Shown: positions 24,130-31,542, numbered from the stretch's first letter. The stretch is DNA of 32,074 nt from Sporichthya brevicatena (GCF_039525035.1 NZ_BAAAHE010000048.1:1-32074); one strand, 5' to 3'. The notes: a model not told the origin generated them from the sequence alone. A program made the numbers and translations.

Positions 24130-25140
24130 GTGAAACTGCGCCGCAGCGATCCTGCGGCGCCCGGAATCCGACGGATCCGGTGCGGCAAAGGTTTCCGCTA
24201 CCGCCACGACGACGGCTCAGCCGTCAGCGCCGAGGACCGGGCCCGCGCCCAGGCCCTAGTGATCCCGCCGGCCTGGACGGACGTCTGGATCTGCCCCGAC
24301 CCCCGTGGCCACCTGCAGGCCACCGGCCGTGACGCCGCCGGGCGCCTGCAGTACCGCTACCACGACGAGTGGCGGACGGTCCGGGACGCGGCGAAGCACG
24401 ACCGGATGTTCGAGTTCGCGAAGGTCCTGCCGCAGATCCGGGCGACGGTGGCCGAGCACCTCGACCAGCGGGGCTTCCCGCGCGAGCGGGTGCTCGCCGG
24501 GGCGGTCCGGCTCCTGGACCTGGGCTTCTTCCGCTCCGGCAGCGACGCCTACACCGTCGAGCACGGGACGTTCGGGCTGGCCACCGTCCGCCGGGAGCAC
24601 GTCACGTGCCGGCGCGGCGTCGTCGAGTTCGACTACCCGGCCAAGCACGGGATCCAGCGCGAGCAGGCGGTCGCCGACGAGGCGATCTGCCGCCTGATCA
24701 CCGGGCTGCGCCGCCGCAAGGACGACAACCCCGAACTGCTCGCCTGGCGGGACAGCACGGGCTGGCACGACGTCAAGGCCGCGCACATCAACGCCTACCT
24801 GCGGGAGATCTCCGGCGGATCCTTCACCGCCAAGGACTTCCGCACCTGGCACGCCACCGTGCTCGCGGCCGTCGGGCTGGCGGTCTCGGCGGAGGTCACG
24901 TCCCCGACCGCCCGCAAGCGCGCCGTGGCCCGGACCGTCCGCGAGGTCTCCGAGTACCTCGGGAACACCCCCGCCGTCGCCCGCCGGTCGTACATCGACG
25001 CCCGCGTCATCGACTGCTACGACGACGGCCGGACCGTCACCGGAGCCCTCGACGACCTCGGCGAGGGCGTCGAACCCGGCTCGCTCGCCACCGCCGGCCC
25101 CGTCGAGGAGGCCGTTACCAAGCTCCTGCGCTCGGCCTGA
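24130..25140 (+). CDS. DNA topoisomerase IB
   Basis: This is a 336-residue bacterial type IB topoisomerase of the poxvirus-like kind. The N-terminal domain runs from GIRRIRCGKGFRYRHDDG to LGFFRSGSDAYTVEHGTFGLAT. The catalytic set is visible: Arg135 (FFRSGSD), Lys172 (AKHGIQ), Arg238 and His241 (KDFRTWHAT) and the nucleophile Tyr288 (ARRSYIDARVI). The enzyme nicks one strand through a 3'-phosphotyrosyl bond and relaxes supercoils without ATP. GTG at 24130 follows GGAG with about 7 bases. It lies 16 bases after the sigma gene, so the two are likely co-transcribed and the enzyme would be made with the stress sigma factor. Confidence 0.94.
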   Translation: MKLRRSDPAAPGIRRIRCGKGFRYRHDDGSAVSAEDRARAQALVIPPAWTDVWICPDPRGHLQATGRDAAGRLQYRYHDEWRTVRDAAKHDRMFEFAKVLPQIRATVAEHLDQRGFPRERVLAGAVRLLDLGFFRSGSDAYTVEHGTFGLATVRREHVTCRRGVVEFDYPAKHGIQREQAVADEAICRLITGLRRRKDDNPELLAWRDSTGWHDVKAAHINAYLREISGGSFTAKDFRTWHATVLAAVGLAVSAEVTSPTARKRAVARTVREVSEYLGNTPAVARRSYIDARVIDCYDDGRTVTGALDDLGEGVEPGSLATAGPVEEAVTKLLRSA

Positions 25141-25161
25141 CGAACTCGCGGCCGGGCGCGG

Positions 25162-25187
25162 GGTTGAAACCGCGTTCCGGCGGGTAA
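25162..25187 (+). promoter_or_regulatory. SigB/SigF-type promoter-like motif
   Basis: GGTT (25162-25165) and GGGTAA (25182-25187) are 16 bases apart, matching the GNNT-N14-16-GGGTA pattern. It lies in the 103-base gap after the topoisomerase gene and about 55 bases before the small hypothetical gene at 25244. Motif match only; GGGTA occurs often by chance in such GC-rich DNA. Confidence 0.35.
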
Positions 25188-25243
25188 CTCACGTTAGCCA
25201 CCTCCAGAACCGGGGTTGCTCGACGTCTCGGAAATCGGAGTCC

Positions 25244-25492
25244 TTGGCCCCCACGCCTCGTTCGCGCGCCGACATGGTCGCCGTGCTCTCGACGGAGTTT
25301 CCCGCGCTGGACGCGGAGACCGTCGCGCACGCCGTCGACCACGCGGTGCACGTCGCCCAGCAACTGAACGGCGGGTCCGAAGACCTGGTCTGGGTCCGGG
25401 CCGGAGTGCTCGCGCGCGACCACCTCGACGTCGCCGTCCACCGGGCCCGTCGCGGAATCGAGTTGCCACCCGAGGCACCGCTCGCGGTCTGA
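25244..25492 (+). CDS. Small hypothetical protein
   Basis: This is an 82-residue, mostly helical, acidic protein: residues 9-45 (ADMVAVLSTEFPALDAETVAHA and on) and 50-75 look like two or three helices, ending IELPPEAPLAV. I recognise no family, though similar short proteins are common beside actinobacterial stress genes. The start is uncertain: TTG at 25244 has GGAG only 3 bases upstream, and the ATG at 25274 has no site. Codon use is typical of coding DNA here. It lies between topoisomerase IB and the HemK2-like methyltransferase on the same strand. Confidence 0.6.
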   Translation: MAPTPRSRADMVAVLSTEFPALDAETVAHAVDHAVHVAQQLNGGSEDLVWVRAGVLARDHLDVAVHRARRGIELPPEAPLAV

Positions 25493-25553
25493 GTCACCCT
25501 CAGACACAGGTGGCGTCCAGCATTGCCGGCGCATTTCCGGGTAGGTCCGCTGC

Positions 25554-26204
25554 GTGCTGCTGCTGAGACTTCCGGGTGTGTACGCCCCGCAGGAAGACAC
25601 CCTCCTGCTCCTCAACACCGTCCTCGCCGAGCCGCTGCCGCCCAACGCTCGCGTGTGCGAGCTCGGGACCGGCAGTGGCCACATCGCCCTCGAACTGGCC
25701 GCCGCCGGCGCCGGTGAGGTCGTGGCCGTCGACATCGCGCGCCGCGCGATCCTCGGCACCCGCATCAACGCCATGCTCCGCCGCCTCCCCGTCCAGGCGC
25801 GGCGCGGCGACCTGCTCTCCGGCGTCGCGGGCCTGTTCGACCTGATCGTCGCCAACCCGCCCTACGTGCCGACCTGCGACGGCCCGCCGCCCGCCCACAG
25901 CCGGGCGCGCGCCTGGGACGCCGGCCGCGACGGCCGCGCCCTCCTCGACCGGATCTGCCGCGACGCCCCGGGCCGGCTCGCGCCGGGCGGGTCCGTGTGG
26001 CTGGTCCACTCCGCCCTGTGCGACCCGGGCCGCACCGTCGCGCTCCTGAGCGAGCAGGGCCTGACCGCCGAGGTCGTCAAGAAGGACGAGATCCCCTTCG
26101 GCCCCGTCATGCGCTCCCGCGAGGCCTGGCTGCGTGCCGAGGGCCTGATCGGCCCCGGCGAGAACACCGAGACCCTGGTGGTCGTCCGTGGCACTCGCGC
26201 CTGA
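25554..26204 (+). CDS. HemK2/MTQ2-type protein methyltransferase
   Basis: This is a 216-residue class I methyltransferase. It begins PGVYAPQEDTLLL, the HemK2/MTQ2 opening. The SAM motif is ELGTGSGH (residues 36-43), the strand-2 acid is Asp60 (VVAVDIA), and NPPY is at 101-104 (IVANPPYVP), the signature of enzymes that methylate a glutamine or related amide nitrogen. HemK2/MTQ2 and PrmC act on the Gln of the GGQ motif of release factors; the short form without an N-terminal PrmC helical domain is the MTQ2 branch. Its true substrate in actinobacteria is not known to me. The first codon is at 25554. It overlaps the CDGSH gene by 17 bases. Confidence 0.9.
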   Translation: MLLLRLPGVYAPQEDTLLLLNTVLAEPLPPNARVCELGTGSGHIALELAAAGAGEVVAVDIARRAILGTRINAMLRRLPVQARRGDLLSGVAGLFDLIVANPPYVPTCDGPPPAHSRARAWDAGRDGRALLDRICRDAPGRLAPGGSVWLVHSALCDPGRTVALLSEQGLTAEVVKKDEIPFGPVMRSREAWLRAEGLIGPGENTETLVVVRGTRA

Positions 26205-26430
26205 GACCGTCCCCGACGCCGGGCCCGGCGACGAGTCCTTCCCCCGCCGGGCCGCCGAGGTCCGCCGGGTCACCTGCAACCGCGGTGGGCCGGTTCTCGT
26301 CGACGGGCCCATCGAGGTCTGCGTCGGTGACGGCCCGCCCGAGCGGATCGACCGCTTCCGCGTCGCGATCTGCGCCTGCGGCCAGAGCGGCCGCTACCCC
26401 CTCTGCGACGGCACCCACCGCCGCCTCTGA
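26188..26430 (+). CDS. CDGSH iron-sulfur domain protein
   Basis: This is an 80-residue protein. Residues 62-77 read C-A-C-G-Q-S-G-R-Y-P-L-C-D-G-T-H, the exact CDGSH pattern C-x-C-x2-S-x3-P-x-C-D-G-T-H, which binds a [2Fe-2S] cluster through three Cys (62, 64, 73) and His77. The N-terminal 25 residues are a disordered acidic lead. Small CDGSH proteins carry or transfer electrons or clusters. It overlaps the HemK2-like gene by 17 bases and is clearly co-translated with it, but no functional link is known. The stop at 26430 lies 31 bases before the composite repeat element. Confidence 0.93.
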   Translation: MALAPETVPDAGPGDESFPRRAAEVRRVTCNRGGPVLVDGPIEVCVGDGPPERIDRFRVAICACGQSGRYPLCDGTHRRL

Positions 26431-26460
26431 GCGCCCCTTCCTTCCCGGCCAGGCCCACCC

Positions 26461-26603
26461 CTGCGGGATGACGTCCCACAGCAGTGCCCTGTCGGCCCTC
26501 GTGCGGGCTGACACTCACCTCCCCGGGATGACGTCCCGCAGCAGTGCCCTGTCGGCCCTCGTGCGGGCTGACAGGGCAGGCCTGCGGGACGTCATCCCGC
26601 AGG
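26461..26603. repeat. Composite palindromic repeat element, copy 1 (A-B-A-B-A')
   Basis: The element consists of two 60-bp tandem units and an inverted half unit. Hairpin A (GCGGGA-TGACG-TCCCGC type) is at 26461-26481 and 26521-26541, and in inverted form (loop CGTCA) at 26581-26603. Hairpin B (GTCGGCCC-TCGTGC-GGGCTGAC) is at 26491-26512 and 26551-26572. It fills the gap between the convergent CDGSH gene and the haem-oxygenase-fold gene; the last A' lies 2 bases beyond the stop of the latter, so it may also act as terminator. A related copy is at 29286-29429. Confidence 0.9.
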
Positions 26604-26605
26604 AG

Positions 26606-27625
26606 TCAGATCGGGCCGAGGAGGCTGGAGCGGCCGGCGGTCCAGGAGCTCAGCAGGTGCTCGTCGAGGCGGGTGTCGAGGTACCCGGCGGCGCAGATGC
26701 CGAAGACGACGTCCTCGGCGAGGTGGGGCTCGTGCTCCAGCAGGGTGCCGATCACGTCCGCGCGCATGACCTGCTCGTGGACGGAGTCGGCGACGACGTG
26801 CTCGGCGTAGAACTCCTCGGCGATCTCGCAGCCTCCGGCGCGACGGATCGCGGCGACCATGCGCATCGACCCGGGCGGGGAGGTGATCTCGACGGCGGCG
26901 AGCTGACCCAGCAGCGCGCCGCGGCGGGCGCGGTGCAGCCCGCACAGCGACATGAAGTTGACGACGGCGAGCATCGGCCCCGGCACGACGTCGATGTAGA
27001 CCCCGTACCGGGCGTCGAGGTCGAAGGCCCGCATCAGGGACGCGAACAGCTCCGCGTGCATGCGGGCAGCGCGGCCGCCGCCGTACTCGTCGAACTCGAC
27101 GGCGGCGACGCCCGCCTTCGTCGCCCCGGAGAGCCGGGGCAGCACGAACGCCTGGGGGTCCGCCTCCTTGAGGTGGTACATCGAGCGGTGGACGAGCATC
27201 TCCCGCACCTGGGCGCGGGTGCCGTTGCGGGCGAGGAAGTCCGAGACCCCGCCCTCGCCGTCGACGGCAAGCAGGTCGGCGATCGCGGCGTCGACGTCGG
27301 CGCTCGGGGAAATCTGCTCCCGCAGCGCCCCGGCGAAGCGACGCTCCAGCGCGGTGCGCAGCGCGAGGACGTCGGCGTCCCACTCGCGGTCGTCGTCGAC
27401 GCCGGCGAAGCCCCGGTAGTGCAGCTCGTACGCCATGTAGAGCGCGAGCTGCAGGTCGTCGCCGAAGGGATCGGCGTCCCCGACGGCGCCGGCGTGCCGG
27501 TTCCCGGTCGCGCGACCGCAGATCAGGTCGAGCATGTGGGCCGAGATCGACCCTCGGGCGGCGGGCAGCGGCGGGCCGACGGCCTCCGGGCAGGCGGGCA
27601 GCTCAGTAACCGTCATGTGGCGCAT
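26606..27625 (-). CDS. Iron-containing redox enzyme family protein (haem-oxygenase-like diiron fold)
   Basis: This is a 339-residue all-helical protein of the Haem_oxygenas_2 / HDO type. Likely metal-site segments are: VEFDEYGGGRAARMHAELF (Glu, Asp and His), AAVEITSPPGSMRM (Glu) and FYAEHVVADSVHEQVM (Glu, His, Asp, His). Members studied elsewhere (UndA, BesC, SznF central domain) bind a labile diiron centre and oxidatively cleave or oxygenate small molecules. The substrate is unknown. Two ATGs (27625 and 27616) are possible; neither has a clear ribosome site. It is divergent from a phytoene-desaturase-like oxidoreductase with only 42 bases between them, so the two probably share a promoter region and a pathway. 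Confidence 0.85.
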   Translation of the reverse strand: MRHMTVTELPACPEAVGPPLPAARGSISAHMLDLICGRATGNRHAGAVGDADPFGDDLQLALYMAYELHYRGFAGVDDDREWDADVLALRTALERRFAGALREQISPSADVDAAIADLLAVDGEGGVSDFLARNGTRAQVREMLVHRSMYHLKEADPQAFVLPRLSGATKAGVAAVEFDEYGGGRAARMHAELFASLMRAFDLDARYGVYIDVVPGPMLAVVNFMSLCGLHRARRGALLGQLAAVEITSPPGSMRMVAAIRRAGGCEIAEEFYAEHVVADSVHEQVMRADVIGTLLEHEPHLAEDVVFGICAAGYLDTRLDEHLLSSWTAGRSSLLGPI

Positions 27626-27658
27626 CTACCCAGGTAAACGTACGGAAAGCGTGGGTAG
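27626..27658. promoter_or_regulatory. Symmetrical divergent promoter/operator
   Basis: CTACCCA (27626-27632) and TGGGTAG (27652-27658) are inverted arms around 19 bases, with CGTACG (27639-27644) at the centre. Each arm places a GGGTAG reading outward toward its gene, like divergent SigB/SigF-type -10 elements; on the minus strand a GCTT lies 15 bases before GGGTAG. The whole shared region is 42 bases. It may be two back-to-back promoters, one operator, or both. Confidence 0.5.
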
Positions 27659-27667
27659 GGCCAGGAC

Positions 27668-29260
27668 ATGAACTCCTCCGTGGATGCCGTGGTCGTCGGG
27701 GCCGGCCCGAACGGTCTGGTCGCGGCCAACCTGCTCGCCGACGCGGGCTGGGACGTCCTGGTCCTGGAGGCCGAGGACGAACCCGGCGGCGCCGTCCGCA
27801 GCGGCGAGTACGTGGCCCCGGGATTCGTGAACGACCGGTTCAGCTCGTTCTACCCGCTCGGCGCGGCCTCCCCCGCCCTCGCGGCGCTCGACCTGCCCGC
27901 CCACGGCCTGCGCTGGACCCACGCCCCGACCGCGCTCGCCCACCCCCTGCCGGACGGCCGGACGGTCGTCCTCAACCGGGACGTCGACGTCACCGCCGAC
28001 TCCCTCGGTGCCTTCGACCGCGGCGACGCCGCGGCCTGGCGGGCGCTCGTCGACCAGTGGAACGAACTCGGCCCGACGTTGATGGACGCGTTGCTCACGC
28101 CGTTCCCGCCGGTCCGCGCCGGGGCGAAACTGGCGCGGCAGCTCAAGGTCCACGGCGCGCTGAGCTTTGCCCGCTTCGGTCTGCTCTCGGTCCGCGCCTA
28201 CGGACGCGAGCGCTTCGCCGGCGAGGGCGGGCCGCTCCTGATCGCCGGCAACGCCATGCACACCGACCTCGGCCCCGAGGAGGCCGGTAGCGCGATCTTC
28301 GGCTGGCTGCTCGCGATGCTCGGCCAGGACGTCGGCTTCCCCGTCCCCGTCGGCGGTGCCGGCGAGCTCACGGCGGCGATGGTCCGCCGCCTGACTTCCC
28401 GCGGCGGACGCGTGCGCTGCGGCACCCGCGTCGAGCAGGTCCTGGTGCGGGACGGCCGTGCGGTCGGCGTCCGCGCCGACGGCGAGACGTTCACGGCCCG
28501 CACCGTCCTCGCCGACGTCACCGCACCCGATCTGTACCTGCACCTGCTCGGACCCGACCAGGTCCCGGCCCGGCTGCGCGACGACCTGCGCCGGTTCTCC
28601 TGGGACGACGCGACGATCAAGATCGACTGGGCGCTGTCCGGTCCGATCCCCTGGAAGAACCCCGAGGTCGTCGGGGCGGGCACCGTACACGTCGGCGGGG
28701 ACTTCGACTCCCTCTCGGAGTTCGCCCACGAGCTCGCGATGGGCCGCGTCCCGCGGGACCCGTTCCTGTTGCTGGGTCAGATGACGACGGCCGACCCGAC
28801 GCGCTCCCCCGCCGGCACCGAGTCCGCGTGGGCGTACACGCACGTCCCCGCCCGGCCGGGCGGCATCGACGGCTGGCGCGACCCCGACCTGCAGAAGCGT
28901 GTGCTGGCGGCCGTCGATCGACGCATGGAGGAGTACGCCCCGGGGTTCACCGATCTCGTGATCAACCGTCACGTCAGCTTCCCGCCCGACCTGGAGGCGG
29001 AGAACGCGAACCTCGTCGAGGGCGCGATCAGCGCCGGGACCAGCGGCCTGCACCAGCAGCTCGTCCTGCGTCCGCTGCCCGGCCTCGGCCGGCCGGAGAC
29101 GCACATCCGCGGGCTCTATCTCGCGTCCGCCTCGGCCCACCCGGGCGGCGGGGTCCACGGCGCCCCCGGCGCGAACGCCGCCCACGCCGCGCTCCGGGCC
29201 GGGACCTCCGGTCGCCTCGCGACCGCCGTCATCCGCGCCCTCGCCTCGGGCCGCGGCTGA
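27668..29260 (+). CDS. Phytoene-desaturase-like NAD(P)/FAD-dependent oxidoreductase
   Basis: This is a 530-residue flavoprotein. The FAD motif is at the start: AVVVGAGPNGLVAANLLADAGWDVLVLE, followed by the PGGAVRSGEYVAPGFVNDRFSSFYP segment of the phytoene-desaturase/PYROXD2 group, which includes CrtI-like and other amine or carbon-carbon oxidases. GGAGELTAAMVRRLTSRGGRVRCGTRVEQVLVRDG is the usual second dinucleotide-contact region, and the C-terminal LYLASASAHPGGGVHGAPGANAA is the conserved FAD-ribityl block. No carotenoid gene is nearby, so carotenoid work is not implied. ATG at 27668 is preceded by a weak GGACC-type site. It is paired head to head with the haem-oxygenase-fold gene, and a repeat element follows its stop. 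Confidence 0.9.
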   Translation: MNSSVDAVVVGAGPNGLVAANLLADAGWDVLVLEAEDEPGGAVRSGEYVAPGFVNDRFSSFYPLGAASPALAALDLPAHGLRWTHAPTALAHPLPDGRTVVLNRDVDVTADSLGAFDRGDAAAWRALVDQWNELGPTLMDALLTPFPPVRAGAKLARQLKVHGALSFARFGLLSVRAYGRERFAGEGGPLLIAGNAMHTDLGPEEAGSAIFGWLLAMLGQDVGFPVPVGGAGELTAAMVRRLTSRGGRVRCGTRVEQVLVRDGRAVGVRADGETFTARTVLADVTAPDLYLHLLGPDQVPARLRDDLRRFSWDDATIKIDWALSGPIPWKNPEVVGAGTVHVGGDFDSLSEFAHELAMGRVPRDPFLLLGQMTTADPTRSPAGTESAWAYTHVPARPGGIDGWRDPDLQKRVLAAVDRRMEEYAPGFTDLVINRHVSFPPDLEAENANLVEGAISAGTSGLHQQLVLRPLPGLGRPETHIRGLYLASASAHPGGGVHGAPGANAAHAALRAGTSGRLATAVIRALASGRG

Positions 29261-29285
29261 GCCGCCCTCCGTCGAGCCCTCTCTC

Positions 29286-29429
29286 TCTGCGGGATGACGT
29301 CCCGCAGAGGTGGGATGTCAGCCCGCACCAGGGCCGACACAGGGGTACTGCGGGATGACGTCCCGCAGAGGTGGGGTGTCAGCCCGCACCAGGGCCGACA
29401 CGGGGGTGCTGCGGGACGTCATCCCGCAG
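29286..29429. repeat. Composite palindromic repeat element, copy 2 (A-B-A-B-A')
   Basis: Hairpin A is at 29286-29308, 29348-29368 and, inverted, 29409-29429, exactly 61 bases apart each time. Hairpin B in the opposite orientation to copy 1 (GTCAGCCC-GCACCA-GGGCCGAC) is at 29317-29338 and 29378-29399. It fills the gap between the convergent FAD oxidoreductase and SRPBCC genes, and A' ends 8 bases past the SRPBCC stop. B units differ from copy 1 by a loop change. Confidence 0.9.
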
Positions 29430-29437
29430 AGAAGGGC

Positions 29438-29884
29438 CTAGCGGTGGACGACCATCTGCCGGATGCGCTGCTCGAGACGGCGGAGGGTCTCGACGTTGCG
29501 GATCTTGATCAGCAGGTCGAGGACCGGGTTGTGGAGGGTCGCGGCGACGCCGCGCAGCGGGTGCTCGTCGATGTGGACGACGCAGCCGCCGTCGACCTCC
29601 TCGACGGTGAAGCAGATCCGCGCGGTGCCCGCCGGCCAGGCGTGCGCCTCGAGCTCGAGCTTGACGTCCGGCTCGTAGGCGCAGGCGACGGTCTTGTCGT
29701 CCTTGCGCAGCGGGGCATAGCCGATCGTGTAGTGGATCTCGGTGCCCGGCGTCGGCCACTCGGGGTCGGCGGAGCGGATGTTCCGCGTCCCGACCACCCA
29801 GCGGTCGTAGGTGTAGCCGTCGTGCAGCGCGAGGAAGACCTGGGCGGGGCTGAGGCCGGTCATCGTCCGGGAGGTGCGTGCCAT
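29438..29884 (-). CDS. SRPBCC (START/Bet v1-like) family protein
   Basis: This is a 148-residue protein with the helix-grip layout. MARTSRTMTGLSPAQVFLALHDGYTYDRWVVGTRNIRSADPEW covers the first strand and helices; ARICFTVEEVDGGCVVHIDEHP is a central beta hairpin; VLDLLIKIRNVETLRRLEQRIRQ is the long C-terminal helix. This matches polyketide-cyclase-type SRPBCC proteins, which bind small hydrophobic ligands, and lacks a signal peptide. The ligand is unknown. It follows the CinA-like gene by 49 bases on the same strand and is convergent with the FAD oxidoreductase. Confidence 0.88.
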   Translation of the reverse strand: MARTSRTMTGLSPAQVFLALHDGYTYDRWVVGTRNIRSADPEWPTPGTEIHYTIGYAPLRKDDKTVACAYEPDVKLELEAHAWPAGTARICFTVEEVDGGCVVHIDEHPLRGVAATLHNPVLDLLIKIRNVETLRRLEQRIRQMVVHR

Positions 29885-29933
29885 GTCCGAGGTCTGCCCC
29901 GCTCCCCGCGGCGCAACCGTCCTGCTCAGCAGG

Positions 29934-30404
29934 TCAGCCGATGTGCATCCGGTCCCGGACGGCCTGCAGCGCGGCCTCGCAGGTCTGCGAGCAGATCTCG
30001 TCCGGCTCGCCGCCGAACTTGTACTCCCAGGCCTCGATCGGGATGCCCTCCCACGCCAGGCCGATCCACACCGTGCCCGGGGACTGCCCCTCCTCCTCGC
30101 CGGGGCCGCCGACCCCGGTGGTGGAGATCCCGATCCGGGCCCCGAGAACCCGGCACGCGCCGGCCGCCATGGCCATGGCCGCCGGCTTGCTCACGACGGG
30201 CCCGTGCGGGACGTCGAGCACGTCCCGCTTGACCTCGGAGCTGTAGGCGACGACACCGCCGCGGAACCAGCTCGACGCGTTCGGCGCCGCGGCGAGCTGC
30301 ACCGTCAGCTGACCGCCGGTCAGGGACTCGGCGGCACCGACGGTGTGGCCGTGTTCTTCGGCGAGGGCGGCGATTTCTTCGGCAAGTTTGTTGGTGGGCG
30401 ACAC
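29934..30404 (-). CDS. CinA C-terminal family (nicotinamide-nucleotide amidohydrolase) protein
   Basis: This is a 156-residue stand-alone CinA C-terminal domain (PncC type). AESLTGGQLTVQLAAAPNASSWFRGGVVAYSSEVKRDVL contains the conserved AES(C/L)TGG and GG(V)VAYs...K blocks, and GISTTGVGGPGEEEGQSPGTVWIGLA has the glycine-rich GPgG segment of the active site. The domain deamidates nicotinamide mononucleotide in NAD salvage in E. coli and related proteins; here the family call is firm and the activity inferred. The start is the GTG at 30404. It and CorA (divergent) share a 91-base region. The SRPBCC gene follows 49 bases downstream. Confidence 0.9.
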   Translation of the reverse strand: MSPTNKLAEEIAALAEEHGHTVGAAESLTGGQLTVQLAAAPNASSWFRGGVVAYSSEVKRDVLDVPHGPVVSKPAAMAMAAGACRVLGARIGISTTGVGGPGEEEGQSPGTVWIGLAWEGIPIEAWEYKFGGEPDEICSQTCEAALQAVRDRMHIG

Positions 30405-30441
30405 GACTGGTACCTACCGCGGTTCGCCGCACTTCAGTCCT

Positions 30442-30466
30442 GGGTGAATCGCGATCGGACGGGTAG
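30442..30466 (+). promoter_or_regulatory. SigB/SigF-type promoter-like motif before corA
   Basis: GGGT (30442-30445) and GGGTAG (30461-30466) lie 15 bases apart, fitting GNNT-N14-16-GGGTA. The expected start point, about 30473, lies just before the GGAGG ribosome site at 30485. Motif only. Confidence 0.35.
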
Positions 30467-30495
30467 AGCGACCTCCGGAGTTCCGGAGGTGTCCC

Positions 30496-31542
30496 ATTTC
30501 CCGTACCGCCCCACCGAAACCCGGCGCCTCCGACCGCGGCGCCGGTAACGCGCTGCGCGCCTACCTCTACGACAAGAACGGCGAGGACCACGCCGTCGAC
30601 CCCGAGCAGGATCGCCTCGGCCGGATCGGCAGGAACCAGCTGCTCTGGGTGGACCTGTGCCTCGGCGACGGCGACCTGGAGGACTCCACCGCCAAGCTGC
30701 TGAGCGAACTCCACGACGGCCTGCTCGACGACGAGGAGCTCATCTGGCTCCAGGAGCGGGACAAGGCCGCCCTCTCCGAGGACGCCGAGGGCCATATCCT
30801 CATCGCCGCTCTCGCCTACGCCGACGGACCGGACCCGGTCGCGATCCGCTGCGTGGTGGGACGCGGCTGGATCGTCACCGCGCACACCGAGCAGGTCGAT
30901 CTCATCGAGCTGCTCAACGAGCCGATCAGCTCCCAGTTCAACCTCGGCCGCATGGACGGCCCGCGTTTCCTCGCCGTCCTCATGGACTGGCACCTGAGCA
31001 CGTTCTTCGATCGTGTCGAGCAGCTCGACCGCGAGGTCGACGACCTCGACGAGCAGCTCATCGCGCCCGAGTTCAACCGCCAGGACCGGGAACTGATGGA
31101 TCGTCTGATCGACCTGCGCCACCGCGTGGGCCGGCTCCGGCGGACGGTCGTCGACCACCGCGAACTGCTGACCCGCCTGGCCGACCCGGAGCTGATCGTC
31201 CTCTCGAACTCCGAGTCCGCGCACCGCTTCGCCGAGCTGACGAACCGGCTGGAGACGGCCGTGGGCTCGATCGACAGCACGCGGTCGGCGATCACGGGCT
31301 CGCTCGAGATCTTCATGAGCCGCACCGAACAGCGGACCAACGACGTCATGAAGGTGCTGACGGTGATCTCCGCCGTCCTCATGCCGGCGACGGTCATCGC
31401 CGGCGTCCTCGGCATGAACTTCGAGCTCGGCTTCTTCTCCAATCTCGTCGCGTACTGGATCGTTCTGGGCGCGATGCTCGCCATCGCCGCGGGCACGCTC
31501 GTCGCCGCGCATCGCCGCGGCTGGATCGGAGGACCGCAATGA
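30496..31542 (+). CDS. corA: CorA family magnesium/divalent cation transporter
   Basis: The reading frame encodes a CorA family protein, about 348 residues from my proposed start. The cytoplasmic funnel begins RAYLYDKNGEDHAVD and LLWVDLCLGD. The long helix includes FFDRVEQLDREVDDLDEQLI. Two C-terminal membrane helices follow: MKVLTVISAVLMPATVIAGVLGMNFELGF with the GMN selectivity motif, and LVAYWIVLGAMLAIAAGTLVAAHRR. It should take up Mg2+ as a pentamer. The start is odd: no ATG, GTG or TTG lies in frame between the stop at 30445-30447 and GTG 30649, which would lose the conserved N-terminus. ATT at 30496 sits 6 bases after GGAGG (30485-30489). A one-base indel in the CCC at 30493-30495 would instead join GTG 30489 to this frame. 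The stop overlaps the next gene by 4 bases. Confidence 0.88.
   Translation: MSRTAPPKPGASDRGAGNALRAYLYDKNGEDHAVDPEQDRLGRIGRNQLLWVDLCLGDGDLEDSTAKLLSELHDGLLDDEELIWLQERDKAALSEDAEGHILIAALAYADGPDPVAIRCVVGRGWIVTAHTEQVDLIELLNEPISSQFNLGRMDGPRFLAVLMDWHLSTFFDRVEQLDREVDDLDEQLIAPEFNRQDRELMDRLIDLRHRVGRLRRTVVDHRELLTRLADPELIVLSNSESAHRFAELTNRLETAVGSIDSTRSAITGSLEIFMSRTEQRTNDVMKVLTVISAVLMPATVIAGVLGMNFELGFFSNLVAYWIVLGAMLAIAAGTLVAAHRRGWIGGPQ

Noticed and set aside
21999..24188. Minus-strand frame extending the alcohol dehydrogenase upstream to 24188
   Set aside because: The extension overlaps the sigma factor gene antisense. The family start MRALTWQGK at 23183 is clear.
26461..26603. CRISPR array or tandem gene
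   Set aside because: The 60-bp units are conserved over their full length, so there are no variable spacers. The short frames within (for example ALSALVRAD) lack starts and only reflect the repeat.
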